From Gammaproteobacteria bacterium (lineage in GTDB: Bacteria; Pseudomonadota; Gammaproteobacteria; HK1): a stretch of 9,004 bases of DNA. Both the position numbers and the translations under genes were made by a program. Positions 1 through 6,600 of this stretch are shown here, one piece after another (position 1 is the first letter of the stretch; each line of letters opens with the position of its first letter). The notes below the pieces were generated by a model. It was not told the DNA's origin and did no database searches. It saw only the letters and a list, made by a program, of their open reading frames with translations. The DNA is taken from NCBI GenBank assembly GCA_022822245.1, contig JAJECB010000522.1:1-9004 (forward strand), in the 5' to 3' direction.

Positions 1-30
1 GGCGAGACGCCCGGCGACCGAGCCGCTCAT
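1..30 (-). CDS. start of a further operon gene, cut by the window edge
   Basis: The dctM stop codon overlaps a possible ATG in the four-base arrangement ATGA, a classic sign of translational coupling within an operon. The ten codons visible read MSGSVAGRLA and stay open to the window edge. No function can be assigned from ten residues. Genes beside TRAP operons are often enzymes or regulators for the transported substrate, but nothing here shows which. The overlap is seen directly; that it is a real gene is inferred. Confidence 0.4.
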   Translation of the reverse strand, partial: MSGSVAGRLA

Positions 31-1337
31 TGAATCATCTGCGCCGGCAGCCACAGGACGAGCTCGGGAAACGCGATGATGAGGCCCATCATGACCAGCA
101 TCATCGCGAGGAACGGCAGGGAGCCCAGCATGACATCCGACATCGGGCCTTTCGTCAGGCGCACGCCCTGGATGACGAAGAGGTTGAGGCCCACGGGGGG
201 CGTGATGAGGGCGGCCTCCATCAGCAGGACCAGCAGCACGCCGAACCATACCGGGTCGTAGCCGAGGGTGATGACTACCGGGAAGATCACCGGGATGGTG
301 GTGATGATCATCGGCAACGACTCCATGAACATGCCGAGGAACAGGTAGAAGAGAGCGATGACAAGGAGTATGCCGAGCGGCGACAGAGGGGCGGCCGCGA
401 CCAGTGAGGCGAGCGCCCGCGGAACCCCGAGCAAAGTGATGACGAAGTTGAAGATCAGGGTGCCCATCAGGATCAGCATCACCATGGCGAGGGTGCGGGC
501 GGTCGACATGAGGGCCTGGTGCAGCATCGCCCGGTTGAGGCGCCGGTAGCCGGCCGCGACGATGAGCGCGGCGACCACCCCCAGCGCGGCGGATTCCGAG
601 GGCGTCGCGAATCCGAGGTAGAGGGACCCCAGCACGAACAACACGACGAACAGCACCGGAAGAACGTGGACCAGGGCGAAGACCTTCTCCCGCAGCGGCA
701 CGGACGATCGCGTACGGCCGGCAATCGCGGGGCGGGCGATCGCGGCCGCGCCGATGAATGCCATGAACAGGCCGGCGAGGCAGATGCCCGGAACGATTCC
801 GCCGATGAACAACTGCCCGATCGAGGTCTCGGTGAGCAGGCCGTACATGATGAGCGCCATGCTCGGGGGAATGAGGATGCCGAGGGTTCCCCCTGCCGCG
901 AGCGATCCGAGGACCAGCCGTTCGTTGTAGCGTTGCTCGCGGAAGGCCGGCAGCGCGACCGTGCCGATCGTGGCGCCAGTGGCGACGCTGGAACCCGAGA
1001 CCGAGGCGAAGACCGCGCAGCTCGCGATGTTGGTGTGCAGCAGGCCGCCGGGCAGCACGTGGAACCACTGGTCGAGCGCCCAGTACAGCCGGTTGGTGAC
1101 CCCGCTTCGAACGAGGAGCTCCCCCATGAGGATGAACAGGGGGAGTGCCACCAGCACGAAGCTTCGCATCATCGGCCACACCACGATGCCCGCCTCGAGG
1201 TAGTCGGCGTGGCCGCTGAAGAAGTGCGAGACGAAGACGGCGAGCGCGGCCATGATCACGCCGACGTAGATGCCGAGCGCGAGCAGCAGCAGCATCAGGC
1301 CGAAGCTCGCGAGGAGGATGAGGCCAAGGTCGTCCAT
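27..1337 (-). CDS. dctM: TRAP transporter large permease subunit (DctM family)
   Basis: This is the large integral membrane subunit of a tripartite ATP-independent periplasmic transporter. In this family it forms the sodium-coupled channel that moves a substrate, usually an organic acid, handed over by the binding protein. The 436 residues match the usual length and are hydrophobic throughout, consistent with about 12 membrane segments. Family motifs are visible: GSSVATGATIGTVALP at 115-130, GGTLGILIPPSM at 149-160, ATPSESAALG near 244-253 and LITPPVGLNLFV near 378. The ATG at 1337 is chosen because the frame opens into the hydrophobic N-terminus MDDLGLILLA. The 117 in-frame residues upstream are Arg/Pro-rich and overlap dctQ. 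The start lies 11 bp after the dctQ stop with only a weak Shine-Dalgarno sequence, so coupling to dctQ translation is likely. The substrate is not readable from this subunit. Confidence 0.95.
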   Translation of the reverse strand: MDDLGLILLASFGLMLLLLALGIYVGVIMAALAVFVSHFFSGHADYLEAGIVVWPMMRSFVLVALPLFILMGELLVRSGVTNRLYWALDQWFHVLPGGLLHTNIASCAVFASVSGSSVATGATIGTVALPAFREQRYNERLVLGSLAAGGTLGILIPPSMALIMYGLLTETSIGQLFIGGIVPGICLAGLFMAFIGAAAIARPAIAGRTRSSVPLREKVFALVHVLPVLFVVLFVLGSLYLGFATPSESAALGVVAALIVAAGYRRLNRAMLHQALMSTARTLAMVMLILMGTLIFNFVITLLGVPRALASLVAAAPLSPLGILLVIALFYLFLGMFMESLPMIITTIPVIFPVVITLGYDPVWFGVLLVLLMEAALITPPVGLNLFVIQGVRLTKGPMSDVMLGSLPFLAMMLVMMGLIIAFPELVLWLPAQMIQ

Positions 1338-1348
1338 GGGATCCGGAG

Positions 1349-1954
1349 CTACGTCTTCTCCGCCGGTTCTTCCATCGCGCCGGGTGAGGAGAGGAGCTCC
1401 CCTCCCCATTCGCCGGGGTCGGGCCCGTGGCGGGTCGCGACCGATTCGAGCCGTCGTGCGAGGAGCTCGAAGAGCACCGACGCCCAGGTCAGGCATGCGT
1501 AGAGGGCGAACAGAGAGAACCCGACGGCCCAGGCCGCCTGGGGCCAGGCGAGGGGCGTGGAGAGCTCGCTCGGCGTCATGGCGCCGCGCTCGGCGCTCAC
1601 CAGGACCACGCTCCAGGCGCGCCAGGCGATGAAGACGGCGAAGGCGGCGATGAGGGTGAGGGCGAGGCCGTTCAGCACGCCCCGCCATGCGACGGGAAAC
1701 CGCCGATAGACGAGATCGATCCGGATATGGCCCTTCGCCTTGAGCCCCCAGGCCATGACCCAGGCCGAAGCCACCGCCACCGAGAACCCCCCGATCTCGT
1801 CGATGGCGGGCGGTATGGGGCCTCCGAGCTTGCGCGAGATGACGGTCCAGGAGATCAGGAACGCGAGCAGCAGCAGCAGGACCCCGGCCAGCAACGCGGC
1901 GAGGGTGATGCCCCGGTCGACGACGCGCAGCGCGCGATCAACCAGCTTGCCCAT
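1349..1954 (-). CDS. dctQ: TRAP transporter small permease subunit (DctQ family)
   Basis: This is the small membrane subunit that pairs with DctM in the inner membrane. The 201 residues show four hydrophobic segments, at about 17-38, 55-73, 94-118 and 137-165, as expected for the family. The conserved region around EIGGFSVAVASAWVMAWGLK (53-72), followed by KGHIRIDLV (74-82), is typical of DctQ proteins. The stretch STPLAWPQAAWAVG (132-145) before the last membrane segment is also characteristic. A hydrophilic tail of about 35 residues follows the fourth segment. The ATG at 1954 has a weak purine-rich sequence upstream (GAGGGTGG, somewhat distant). The gene follows dctP by 146 bp and precedes dctM by 11 bp, so the three form one operon. 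Confidence 0.93.
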   Translation of the reverse strand: MGKLVDRALRVVDRGITLAALLAGVLLLLLAFLISWTVISRKLGGPIPPAIDEIGGFSVAVASAWVMAWGLKAKGHIRIDLVYRRFPVAWRGVLNGLALTLIAAFAVFIAWRAWSVVLVSAERGAMTPSELSTPLAWPQAAWAVGFSLFALYACLTWASVLFELLARRLESVATRHGPDPGEWGGELLSSPGAMEEPAEKT

Positions 1955-2005
1955 CGGGAGTCACCACCCTCGCTGGCCGGACGGGAGACCGTTCCACCGG
2001 GCAGC

Positions 2006-2038
2006 AAGGGGCCCCGCCCATCCGGGCCGGAGCCCCTT
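2006..2038 (-). promoter_or_regulatory. stem-loop in the dctP-dctQ gap
   Basis: AAGGGGC and GCCCCTT form a perfect 7-bp outer stem. A second GCCC/GGGC stem lies inside it, closed by a GGAT loop, with two further C-G pairs around a mismatch. No run of T follows on the minus strand, so it is not a standard intrinsic terminator. A hairpin just after the binding-protein gene often shields that part of the mRNA from 3' decay, giving more binding protein than permease. That role is inferred here. Confidence 0.5.
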
Positions 2039-2100
2039 TCCGGACGGCACCGGGCCTCCGGCAATCGGGGGAGCCGATCGCCTGGGCCCCCGGCCGGCGG

Positions 2101-3180
2101 TCAGGGAGCGGTCACGCCGGAAATCGGTGCGATGACCGCGTTGTACTGCGCGCCGCACCCCGTGCATCGCGTGAGCCAGTCCGCGAGGCTGATCTCCTTG
2201 AGCCCGTCTCGGGTTCTCGCCAGGTCCTCGTCCGTCGGGTCCACGCGCTTCATGTTGCCGGGGGGGCCATACGGACAATCGCCGGCGCCCGTGTTGCAGG
2301 TGACGCCCTCCTCGTCCCATTGGCCCTGCCGCGCCCACAGGTCGCGGCCCATTTCCGCGAAATTGGCGGCGAGAAACTCCTGCACGTCTTCCGGGAGCTC
2401 GTTCCAGCTATCCAGATTGACGCCGGTGAAGTTGACTCCCCATTGGACCGGCAGCACGAAGAGGGAATCGGTGACCTCCCACCATTTCTGCGTATAACCG
2501 GAGATGATGCCGGTGATCGCGCAGTCGGTCACGTTGTGATCGAGCGCGGTGTAGACCTCCGCGAAACCGATGTCCAGTGGCTCGGCGCCGACCGAGCGAA
2601 GCCACTTCTGGATCGTGGCCCCGGCGCCGCGGACCTTCTTTCCGTCGATGTCGGAAATGCCGGCCACGTCGCCCTTGCAATAGAACACCTGCGCGCCGAA
2701 CGGCCACATCGCAAGGAGCTTGATCCCCTTTGACTCGAGCTCCTCGTTGATGGCCGGCATCGCCATTTCGCCCACTGTGCGCGCACCGTCCAGGTCGGGA
2801 GACTGAAGGGCCAGATCGGCCATTTCGATGATGGGGAACTCGCCCGAGAGCTGCTGCGCGCCGACCTTGGAGAGGTCGATGGACCCTCGTTCCAGCAGGC
2901 GTCCGATCTGGGCGCCGGTAACGCCGAGGTCGGACACGGTCAGCATCTCGAAGGTGACGCGGCCGTTGCTTCGTTCGGGGATGATTGTGTTGCCCCACTC
3001 CAGCATGACCTTGTGCTGGCGCTGCTGGGGGGTGTCGCCCCCGACCCATTTGAGCTTGACGGCCGGTCCCGGTCCGAGGGTCGGGGTCTCGGCCATGGCG
3101 CCCTGCGCGAGAAGAGCGCCGGCGACGACCGCGCTGAAGGCGAGCGAACGGCTTGAGGAATGCAGATTGAGCATGGCCAT
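2101..3180 (-). CDS. dctP: TRAP transporter substrate-binding protein (DctP family)
   Basis: This is the periplasmic receptor that captures the substrate and delivers it to DctQM. The 359 residues begin with a Sec signal peptide: a hydrophobic core (about 12-27) and the cleavage site AMA before E31. The family region KKVRGAG (181-187) contains R184, which corresponds to the conserved arginine that usually holds a substrate carboxylate. Typical DctP stretches follow: AEVYTALDHNVTD (207-219) and LDSWNELPEDVQEF (256-269). The ATG at 3180 sits behind GGAGGT; a second ATG at 3174 is equally possible and spaced slightly better. The further 44 in-frame residues upstream look non-coding. An unusual point is the pair of cysteine pairs near the C-terminus, C295-X6-C302 and C339-X2-C342. 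The substrate is unknown; a carboxylate is the family default. Confidence 0.95.
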   Translation of the reverse strand: MAMLNLHSSSRSLAFSAVVAGALLAQGAMAETPTLGPGPAVKLKWVGGDTPQQRQHKVMLEWGNTIIPERSNGRVTFEMLTVSDLGVTGAQIGRLLERGSIDLSKVGAQQLSGEFPIIEMADLALQSPDLDGARTVGEMAMPAINEELESKGIKLLAMWPFGAQVFYCKGDVAGISDIDGKKVRGAGATIQKWLRSVGAEPLDIGFAEVYTALDHNVTDCAITGIISGYTQKWWEVTDSLFVLPVQWGVNFTGVNLDSWNELPEDVQEFLAANFAEMGRDLWARQGQWDEEGVTCNTGAGDCPYGPPGNMKRVDPTDEDLARTRDGLKEISLADWLTRCTGCGAQYNAVIAPISGVTAP

Positions 3181-3263
3181 GGCGACCTCCCTTTGGATTC
3201 CTGATTGGCTTGTGGAGTACTTCGATACGTGTTCAACCTCGCTGCGTGGCTTGGAGATTCCTG

Positions 3264-3303
3264 TCGGCCGGACACCCTTTGCAGGGCCAGATCCTGCGGC
3301 CGA
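3264..3303 (-). promoter_or_regulatory. inverted repeat in the dctP leader
   Basis: TCGGCCG and CGGCCGA form a 7-bp inverted repeat, and GCAGG/CCTGC nests inside it. The structure touches the proposed -10 box and lies in the early untranslated leader of dctP. It could be an operator or an mRNA fold. No known operator consensus was recognised. Confidence 0.3.
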
Positions 3304-3332
3304 CTTTATCAACGGGGTTCGCGCGCAGTCAA
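3303..3332 (-). promoter_or_regulatory. candidate sigma70 promoter of dctPQM
   Basis: On the minus strand TTGACT (3332-3327) and TAAAGT (3308-3303) are separated by 18 bp. They match the -35 consensus at five of six positions and the -10 consensus at four of six. Transcription would start near 3296, leaving a leader of about 115 nt before dctP. It is the best candidate seen in the gap between dctP and the IS110 remnant. Confidence 0.45.
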
Positions 3333-3354
3333 CGGCCCGATTCGGCGCCGCGGG

Positions 3355-3579
3355 TCAGCCGAAGAGGTCGCAGGCCCGGCGGACCACGATGCAGGTGTCG
3401 CCGATTCGGCGGGTGAACCCGGCCGCGTCGAAGTGCCCCAGCCCTCGACTGCCATTCCATGCACCGCATGACCAGCGACAGTCATGTCCGGCGCAAAGGC
3501 GCACCGTGGCGGTGATCTGCATCTTGTGAACGTCCAACCCCGCGGCGCGAGGATGGACAACGTGAAGCACGTCGCTCAT
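3355..3579 (-). pseudogene. IS110-family transposase, 5' fragment
   Basis: The first 33 or so residues, MSDVLHVVHPRAAGLDVHK followed by MQITATVRLCAGHD, match the N-terminus of IS110-family transposases. D16 in GLDVHK is the first acidic residue of the DEDD RuvC-like catalytic site. The ATG at 3579 has a good ribosome binding site (GAGGGGA, five bases before the ATG). After about residue 33 the similarity stops: the remaining 41 residues to the TGA at 3355 are not recognisable transposase. Full-length family members are roughly 300-400 residues with a C-terminal catalytic serine domain, so this is a remnant and cannot catalyse transposition. The family assignment of the N-terminus is confident; the nature of residues 34-74 is unknown. 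Confidence 0.75.
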
Positions 3580-3839
3580 GATGGTCCCCTCGTTGAACGT
3601 GGCGCGGAGGCGGGGTGGGTCTGCGCGTGTGACTCGCACCTGGGTAGGGCGGCTCAATTTGCCGTTCGTCCTCGGCTCGTGGCCGGGTACATTGCGGGGC
3701 TCGGGAGTGCAGACCAAGGTCAGTTTGGGTCCGGGGACCGGGCCACGCCCGGCCGCCAAAAAGCAATGCGACCACCGTCCCGCCTCCGCCCACATCTTGA
3801 CCCGCCGCGCAGCCAAACGCAGCCCTCATCGGCGCCGCG
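3580..3839 (-). mobile_element. probable IS110 left-end non-coding region
   Basis: About 260 bp without a convincing gene separates the IS110 remnant from the upstream acidic protein gene. It contains compact inverted repeats: CCGGGC-CAC-GCCCGG at 3738-3752 and, directly next to it, GGTCC-GG-GGACC at 3728-3739. In IS110-group elements the non-coding stretch 5' of the transposase encodes the bridge RNA that guides recombination. Position and structure fit a remnant of that stretch, but neither the IS end nor the RNA boundaries can be fixed from one copy. Confidence 0.4.
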
Positions 3840-4382
3840 TCAGCCTCCTGCGTCTCCGGCGCCCCCGTTCATTTCATGACTTCGGGGTGGCCGGCAACGG
3901 ACCATGAACGTTTGGGTGAAGCCGGACCAGCCCTCGTGCTCGTGCAAGACATCGATCTCGATCCGCCCCAAGTACGCCTCCTCGCCGAGCCGCACGCGTT
4001 CTTCGTCGGTAAGCGGCGGCCCGTCTGGGCGCTCGGGTGCCCGGATCGCGAAGGTATGCGCGTTGTCTGACTCCGCGTGCGCGAGGAGTGCGACGCGTGC
4101 CCGAGCCCGCTGCTCTTCGCTCAGGTGCGGCGCTACCGGACTCGCCGCGAGCTCGTCCCGTTCCGAGTCCAACCCAGCTGTCTCAAAGCCAAAGGCCTGC
4201 GCCAGCTCTCCCTCTCCGAGTTCGTTCGCGATCGCCATCGCGAGCACCTCGTCTTCCTCGAGCAGAAAGTCAAAGAACTTCCTTCCGTTCCCGCTTCCCT
4301 CTCCCGAGTAGAGTTCGCGCATCAGTGCCTGAATGATCGCCTTCAGTGCTGCGATCTGCCGGCGGGCTTCATCCTCGTCCAC
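3840..4382 (-). CDS. acidic protein of unknown function
   Basis: This 180-residue soluble protein was not recognised. It has no signal peptide or membrane segment. The start is a GTG at 4382 behind the strong ribosome binding site AGGGAGGA, five bases before the GTG. Residues 1-30 begin MDEDEARRQIAALKAIIQAL and predict a charged amphipathic helix. The middle (about 35-80) is rich in Asp and Glu, and a second helical part contains LSEEQRARARVALLAHAES (87-105). The C-terminal third, with LTDEERVRLGEEAYLGRIEI (124-143) and then DVLHEHEGWSGF, looks folded, and the end is a Gly-rich tail. The first 30 or so codons and everything upstream are duplicated in front of the autotransporter gene at 6600. 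A remnant of a LuxR-type gene lies directly upstream, so the protein was probably controlled by that regulator. Function is unknown. Confidence 0.7.
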   Translation of the reverse strand: MDEDEARRQIAALKAIIQALMRELYSGEGSGNGRKFFDFLLEEDEVLAMAIANELGEGELAQAFGFETAGLDSERDELAASPVAPHLSEEQRARARVALLAHAESDNAHTFAIRAPERPDGPPLTDEERVRLGEEAYLGRIEIDVLHEHEGWSGFTQTFMVRCRPPRSHEMNGGAGDAGG

Positions 4383-4623
4383 TGCCTTTCCTCCCTTTGC
4401 CTGCTCCGCGCGACAAGGCTGCGTATCCCCCGTCGTGTGGGCTCCCGGGTGACCGCGCGGTGGTCCGCCCCTTTTGTCTTCTTGTACGGCTCCTCCTGCT
4501 GCACGAATCCCGGGCTGCTCTCGGGCCCGCCGTATCGCGTCGTTGGCGACAGGCGAAGCGGCGTATCGGCGGGGCGCTCCGTGCGGGCAGCCCCGAGGGT
4601 ATGAAAGGCGAGCGACTTCCCGC

Positions 4624-4641
4624 CCCTATCGTTTGATAGGG
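4624..4641. promoter_or_regulatory. perfect inverted repeat in left leader
   Basis: CCCTATC-GTTT-GATAGGG is a perfect 7-bp inverted repeat with a four-base spacer. The matching site at 6896-6913 has a different spacer (AATT) and one changed arm base. No T-run follows on either strand, so an operator is more likely than a terminator. Confidence 0.4.
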
Positions 4642-4652
4642 TGTTGAAGTGG

Positions 4653-4696
4653 CGCTGGATTGCTGAAGGTACCGGGCGCACGGTCCGCCACGCGCG
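4653..4696. repeat. 44-bp block identical to 6925-6968
   Basis: All 44 bases are identical to the right copy although the flanking leader has diverged clearly. On the minus strand it contains GGACCG-TGCGCC-CGGTACC, which can fold into a six-pair stem with one bulged base. It starts 13 bases after the luxR-type stop codon in both copies. Confidence 0.8.
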
Positions 4697-4708
4697 CCGG
4701 TGGCCGGG

Positions 4709-4825
4709 TCAGTCCGGACTTCTCGCCATCATGGGGATCGACCTGACGAGTTGCACGAGCTCGACCTGGCGAGAGATGCGGGAGATTGACCGGGCGTGTG
4801 ACGACCTTCGATTCACTGAGCAAAG
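4709..4825 (-). pseudogene. luxR-type regulator, 3' remnant with internal deletion
   Basis: The last 23 codons, RISRQVELVQLVRSIPMMAR then SPD, match the C-terminus of the intact regulator at 6981-8135 in 21 of 23 residues and end at the same stop. Just upstream (about 4785-4825) a second match corresponds to residues 261-270 of that regulator (SMVVTRPVDL; here SKVVTRPVNL). The 272 bp between these two parts are missing. That deletion is not a multiple of three and removes the DNA-binding helix-turn-helix. Everything 5' of this is absent, so the gene is dead. It shows that a second copy of the regulator once stood immediately upstream of the acidic protein gene. Confidence 0.75.
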
Positions 4826-4832
4826 GTGCCAG

Positions 4833-4846
4833 GGGCGAGTTCGCCC
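4833..4846 (-). terminator. small hairpin after the autotransporter gene
   Basis: GGGCGA and TCGCCC form a self-complementary stem 21 bases after the autotransporter stop codon. No T-run follows, so termination is uncertain. It also marks the junction with the luxR remnant. Confidence 0.25.
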
Positions 4847-4866
4847 GCTCGCTCCCGATTCGTCCC

Positions 4867-6600
4867 CTACCACCGAACCTCCGTCCGGAACTGAATCGCG
4901 TGCTGCGGCCCTCTCTCGCCGGTTCCTTCCTCACGCGTCGCTTCCAACCCCAGAACCGCACCCGGTGCCAGGTTCCAGCGCGTGCCCGCCTGGATGCTCC
5001 GTCCGGCGCCTTCCCTGAGCGACATCCCCGTATATGGAGTCACGACCCAGGGCGTGCGCGGAACCCCGAAGCCGTACCCGAGCTCCGCATCCATTCTCGC
5101 GGTTGGCTCGAATTCACCTGCGGCACCGAGACCACGCGCATCCTGCGCGCCCCATAGCCGCTCCGTCGCGCTCCCGGTGTTGCCCCACACCGGGGTGAGC
5201 GACGCGGTGAGACCCCGACCGGAGGCGCTTGGGTTCACGCGAATCGCCCCGCTCGCGCCCCACTCCTCGTAGCCCGACTCCTCGTGCGCGACGAGGCCCC
5301 GCACCTGGCCCTCCATGGTGAACGAGCCCCAGGTGTACTGAATGCCGGCGCCCGCTTCGAGGCCGGTCCCGGTCTCTGCATCCCCGCCGTCGACGCGTAC
5401 GCCGAGCTCCGCTCTCGGAACGAAGGAACCTCCACCTTCCATCGCGAATCGGCGCTCGCCCTGGAGGATGAGCCGAAGGCGTGACACCTCGCCCTCGGCG
5501 CTCTCCATGCCTTTCGTCTTGTCCGTCTCCGTGCTGACCCACATCGCGTCGGACCGGAGGTTGAGCCCAATGCCGGAGCCTCCGGTGCCGTCGAGCAGCC
5601 TCCCTCGAAGCCCAACCGCCCCCATGCGCATGCCAAGGTCGGTCTGAAGCACCTCCGCTCCAGCTCCTTCCCGGCCTTCCCGGCGAAGCGTGAGCTCGCC
5701 CGACCCGGTTCCGATAACGCCCCAGGCCGAGACCCGGGCGTTGAGGTTCACCCGGGCATAGGGGAAGACGCCCGTGAGCGTGCTCTCGACCTTGCCCTCG
5801 TCGTCGCCCCTTTCCGGGCTCAGTTGGTAGGAACCGTCGCCCTTTGACCGGGTCACCATCACGCCTGCGAGGAGGCGTTCCCACTCGCCATCCACCCCGA
5901 GCATGCCGGTGGTCACATCGCCGTTCAGGGTGACGTCGTCCTCCTCTGCGTCGAATCCCCCGCTTGCGAACCGCCCCCACGCCGAGAAGGCCCCGTAACC
6001 TTCTTGCCTGGTACCGGTCGAGAGGTGGAACGCGCTCGAAAGGATGGCCTCCTGCGTGGTCATGCTCTGGGTCCGGGCATCGAGCTTCCTTCGCTCGTCC
6101 CAGTCCGGAAGGCGAAGCTTCGAGGTCGGCTCCTCTTCCGGCGGCTCCGCTCCGCCGCCCATCAGGTTCATCCCTCCTACCGTGACGTGCGTCCCCGAAT
6201 TGCCATTGAAGCGGTTTCCGACCGCGTCCACGACCTGGCTCCCGACGGTCCGTCCGAAGCGCGTGATCCATGCTTGTGGCATCGGGTCCGAGTTCTTGAT
6301 GGTCCCGGTCGCGGTCGCGTCCTTGAGCTTCGCCCCTGTTGGGTTCGAGAGCGTCAGGGTCATGGTCTCGTTTCCCTCGTCATGCCCGTCGTCGAGCACG
6401 TCGACCGAAATGGTCTTCGAGGTCTCGTTGAATCCGAAGGTGAGGGTGCCGGACTTTGCGGTGTAGTCGGAGCCTTCGGTCGCCGTCCCGTCCGAGGTCG
6501 CGTACTGGACTGTCGTGGTGGCAAGCCTGCTCCGGCTCAGGGTCACCACGAAGTCAAGGGTCGCGTTCTCGCTCCCCGCTCCCAAGTACAGCTCTCGCAT
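4867..6600 (-). CDS. Calx-beta / autotransporter barrel protein, 5'-truncated
   Basis: Residues about 11-105 form one Calx-beta repeat (ATLDFVVTLSRS, then SDGTATEGSDYTAKSGTLTF and DEGNETMTLTLSNPTGA). The motif SDPMPQAWITRFGRTV (104-119) and a linker follow. Residues about 195-577 form an autotransporter-type beta-barrel of alternating strands, ending in the aromatic terminal strand (QFRTEVRW) needed for outer-membrane assembly. Such proteins display or secrete passenger domains through the barrel. Family members normally start with a signal peptide and longer passenger; here both are missing. The first residues, MRELYLGAGS, come instead from the duplicated start of the acidic protein gene. 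ATG 6600 has no Shine-Dalgarno sequence. The conserved GTG at 6660 does, but a TAG stops that frame after eight codons. The barrel frame itself is intact over 577 codons. Without a signal peptide it should not reach the envelope, so it is probably a decaying or chimeric gene. Confidence 0.8.
   Translation of the reverse strand: MRELYLGAGSENATLDFVVTLSRSRLATTTVQYATSDGTATEGSDYTAKSGTLTFGFNETSKTISVDVLDDGHDEGNETMTLTLSNPTGAKLKDATATGTIKNSDPMPQAWITRFGRTVGSQVVDAVGNRFNGNSGTHVTVGGMNLMGGGAEPPEEEPTSKLRLPDWDERRKLDARTQSMTTQEAILSSAFHLSTGTRQEGYGAFSAWGRFASGGFDAEEDDVTLNGDVTTGMLGVDGEWERLLAGVMVTRSKGDGSYQLSPERGDDEGKVESTLTGVFPYARVNLNARVSAWGVIGTGSGELTLRREGREGAGAEVLQTDLGMRMGAVGLRGRLLDGTGGSGIGLNLRSDAMWVSTETDKTKGMESAEGEVSRLRLILQGERRFAMEGGGSFVPRAELGVRVDGGDAETGTGLEAGAGIQYTWGSFTMEGQVRGLVAHEESGYEEWGASGAIRVNPSASGRGLTASLTPVWGNTGSATERLWGAQDARGLGAAGEFEPTARMDAELGYGFGVPRTPWVVTPYTGMSLREGAGRSIQAGTRWNLAPGAVLGLEATREEGTGERGPQHAIQFRTEVRW

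Larger units (their letters stand above)
4383..4708 (-). promoter_or_regulatory. leader between luxR remnant and acidic protein gene
   Basis: This 326-bp stretch has no supported gene. Reading with the minus strand it holds the 44-bp block shared with the right copy (4696-4653), the inverted repeat at 4641-4624, a shared purine-rich stretch containing CAGGAGGAGCCGTACA, and finally the ribosome binding site of the acidic protein gene. An open frame runs through it, but its differences from the right copy fall on all codon positions, which argues against coding. It probably carries the control signals of the downstream gene. Confidence 0.5.
4288..4781 (-). repeat. duplicated regulator-leader-start segment, left copy
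   Basis: This segment matches 6566-7053 in direct orientation, by eye at roughly three quarters identity with only a few small gaps. The offset is 2278 at the GTG start and 2272 in the leader and regulator end. It spans the last 23 codons of a LuxR-type gene, the leader, the ribosome binding site with GTG start, and about 30 codons of the following gene. Confidence 0.85.

Noticed and set aside
519..1502. Long plus-strand frame opposite dctM and dctQ
   Set aside because: It is the antisense shadow of high-GC coding DNA: very rich in Glu, Arg, Asp and His, with no domain and no ribosome binding site.
27..1688. Extended dctM frame of 553 codons
   Set aside because: The extra 117 N-terminal residues are Arg/Pro-rich, overlap dctQ and lack any DctM similarity; the membrane protein starts at 1337.
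4343..4681. Possible leader ORF (starting MRPVPSAIQRH) present in both leader copies
   Set aside because: The frame is shared with 6705-6953, but the differences between copies mostly change amino acids and the C-terminal halves differ, so coding constraint is not visible.
5114..6271. 385-codon minus-strand frame inside the autotransporter gene
   Set aside because: Arg/Gly-rich frame-shadow of the barrel gene; the other frame has the clear Calx-beta and barrel features.
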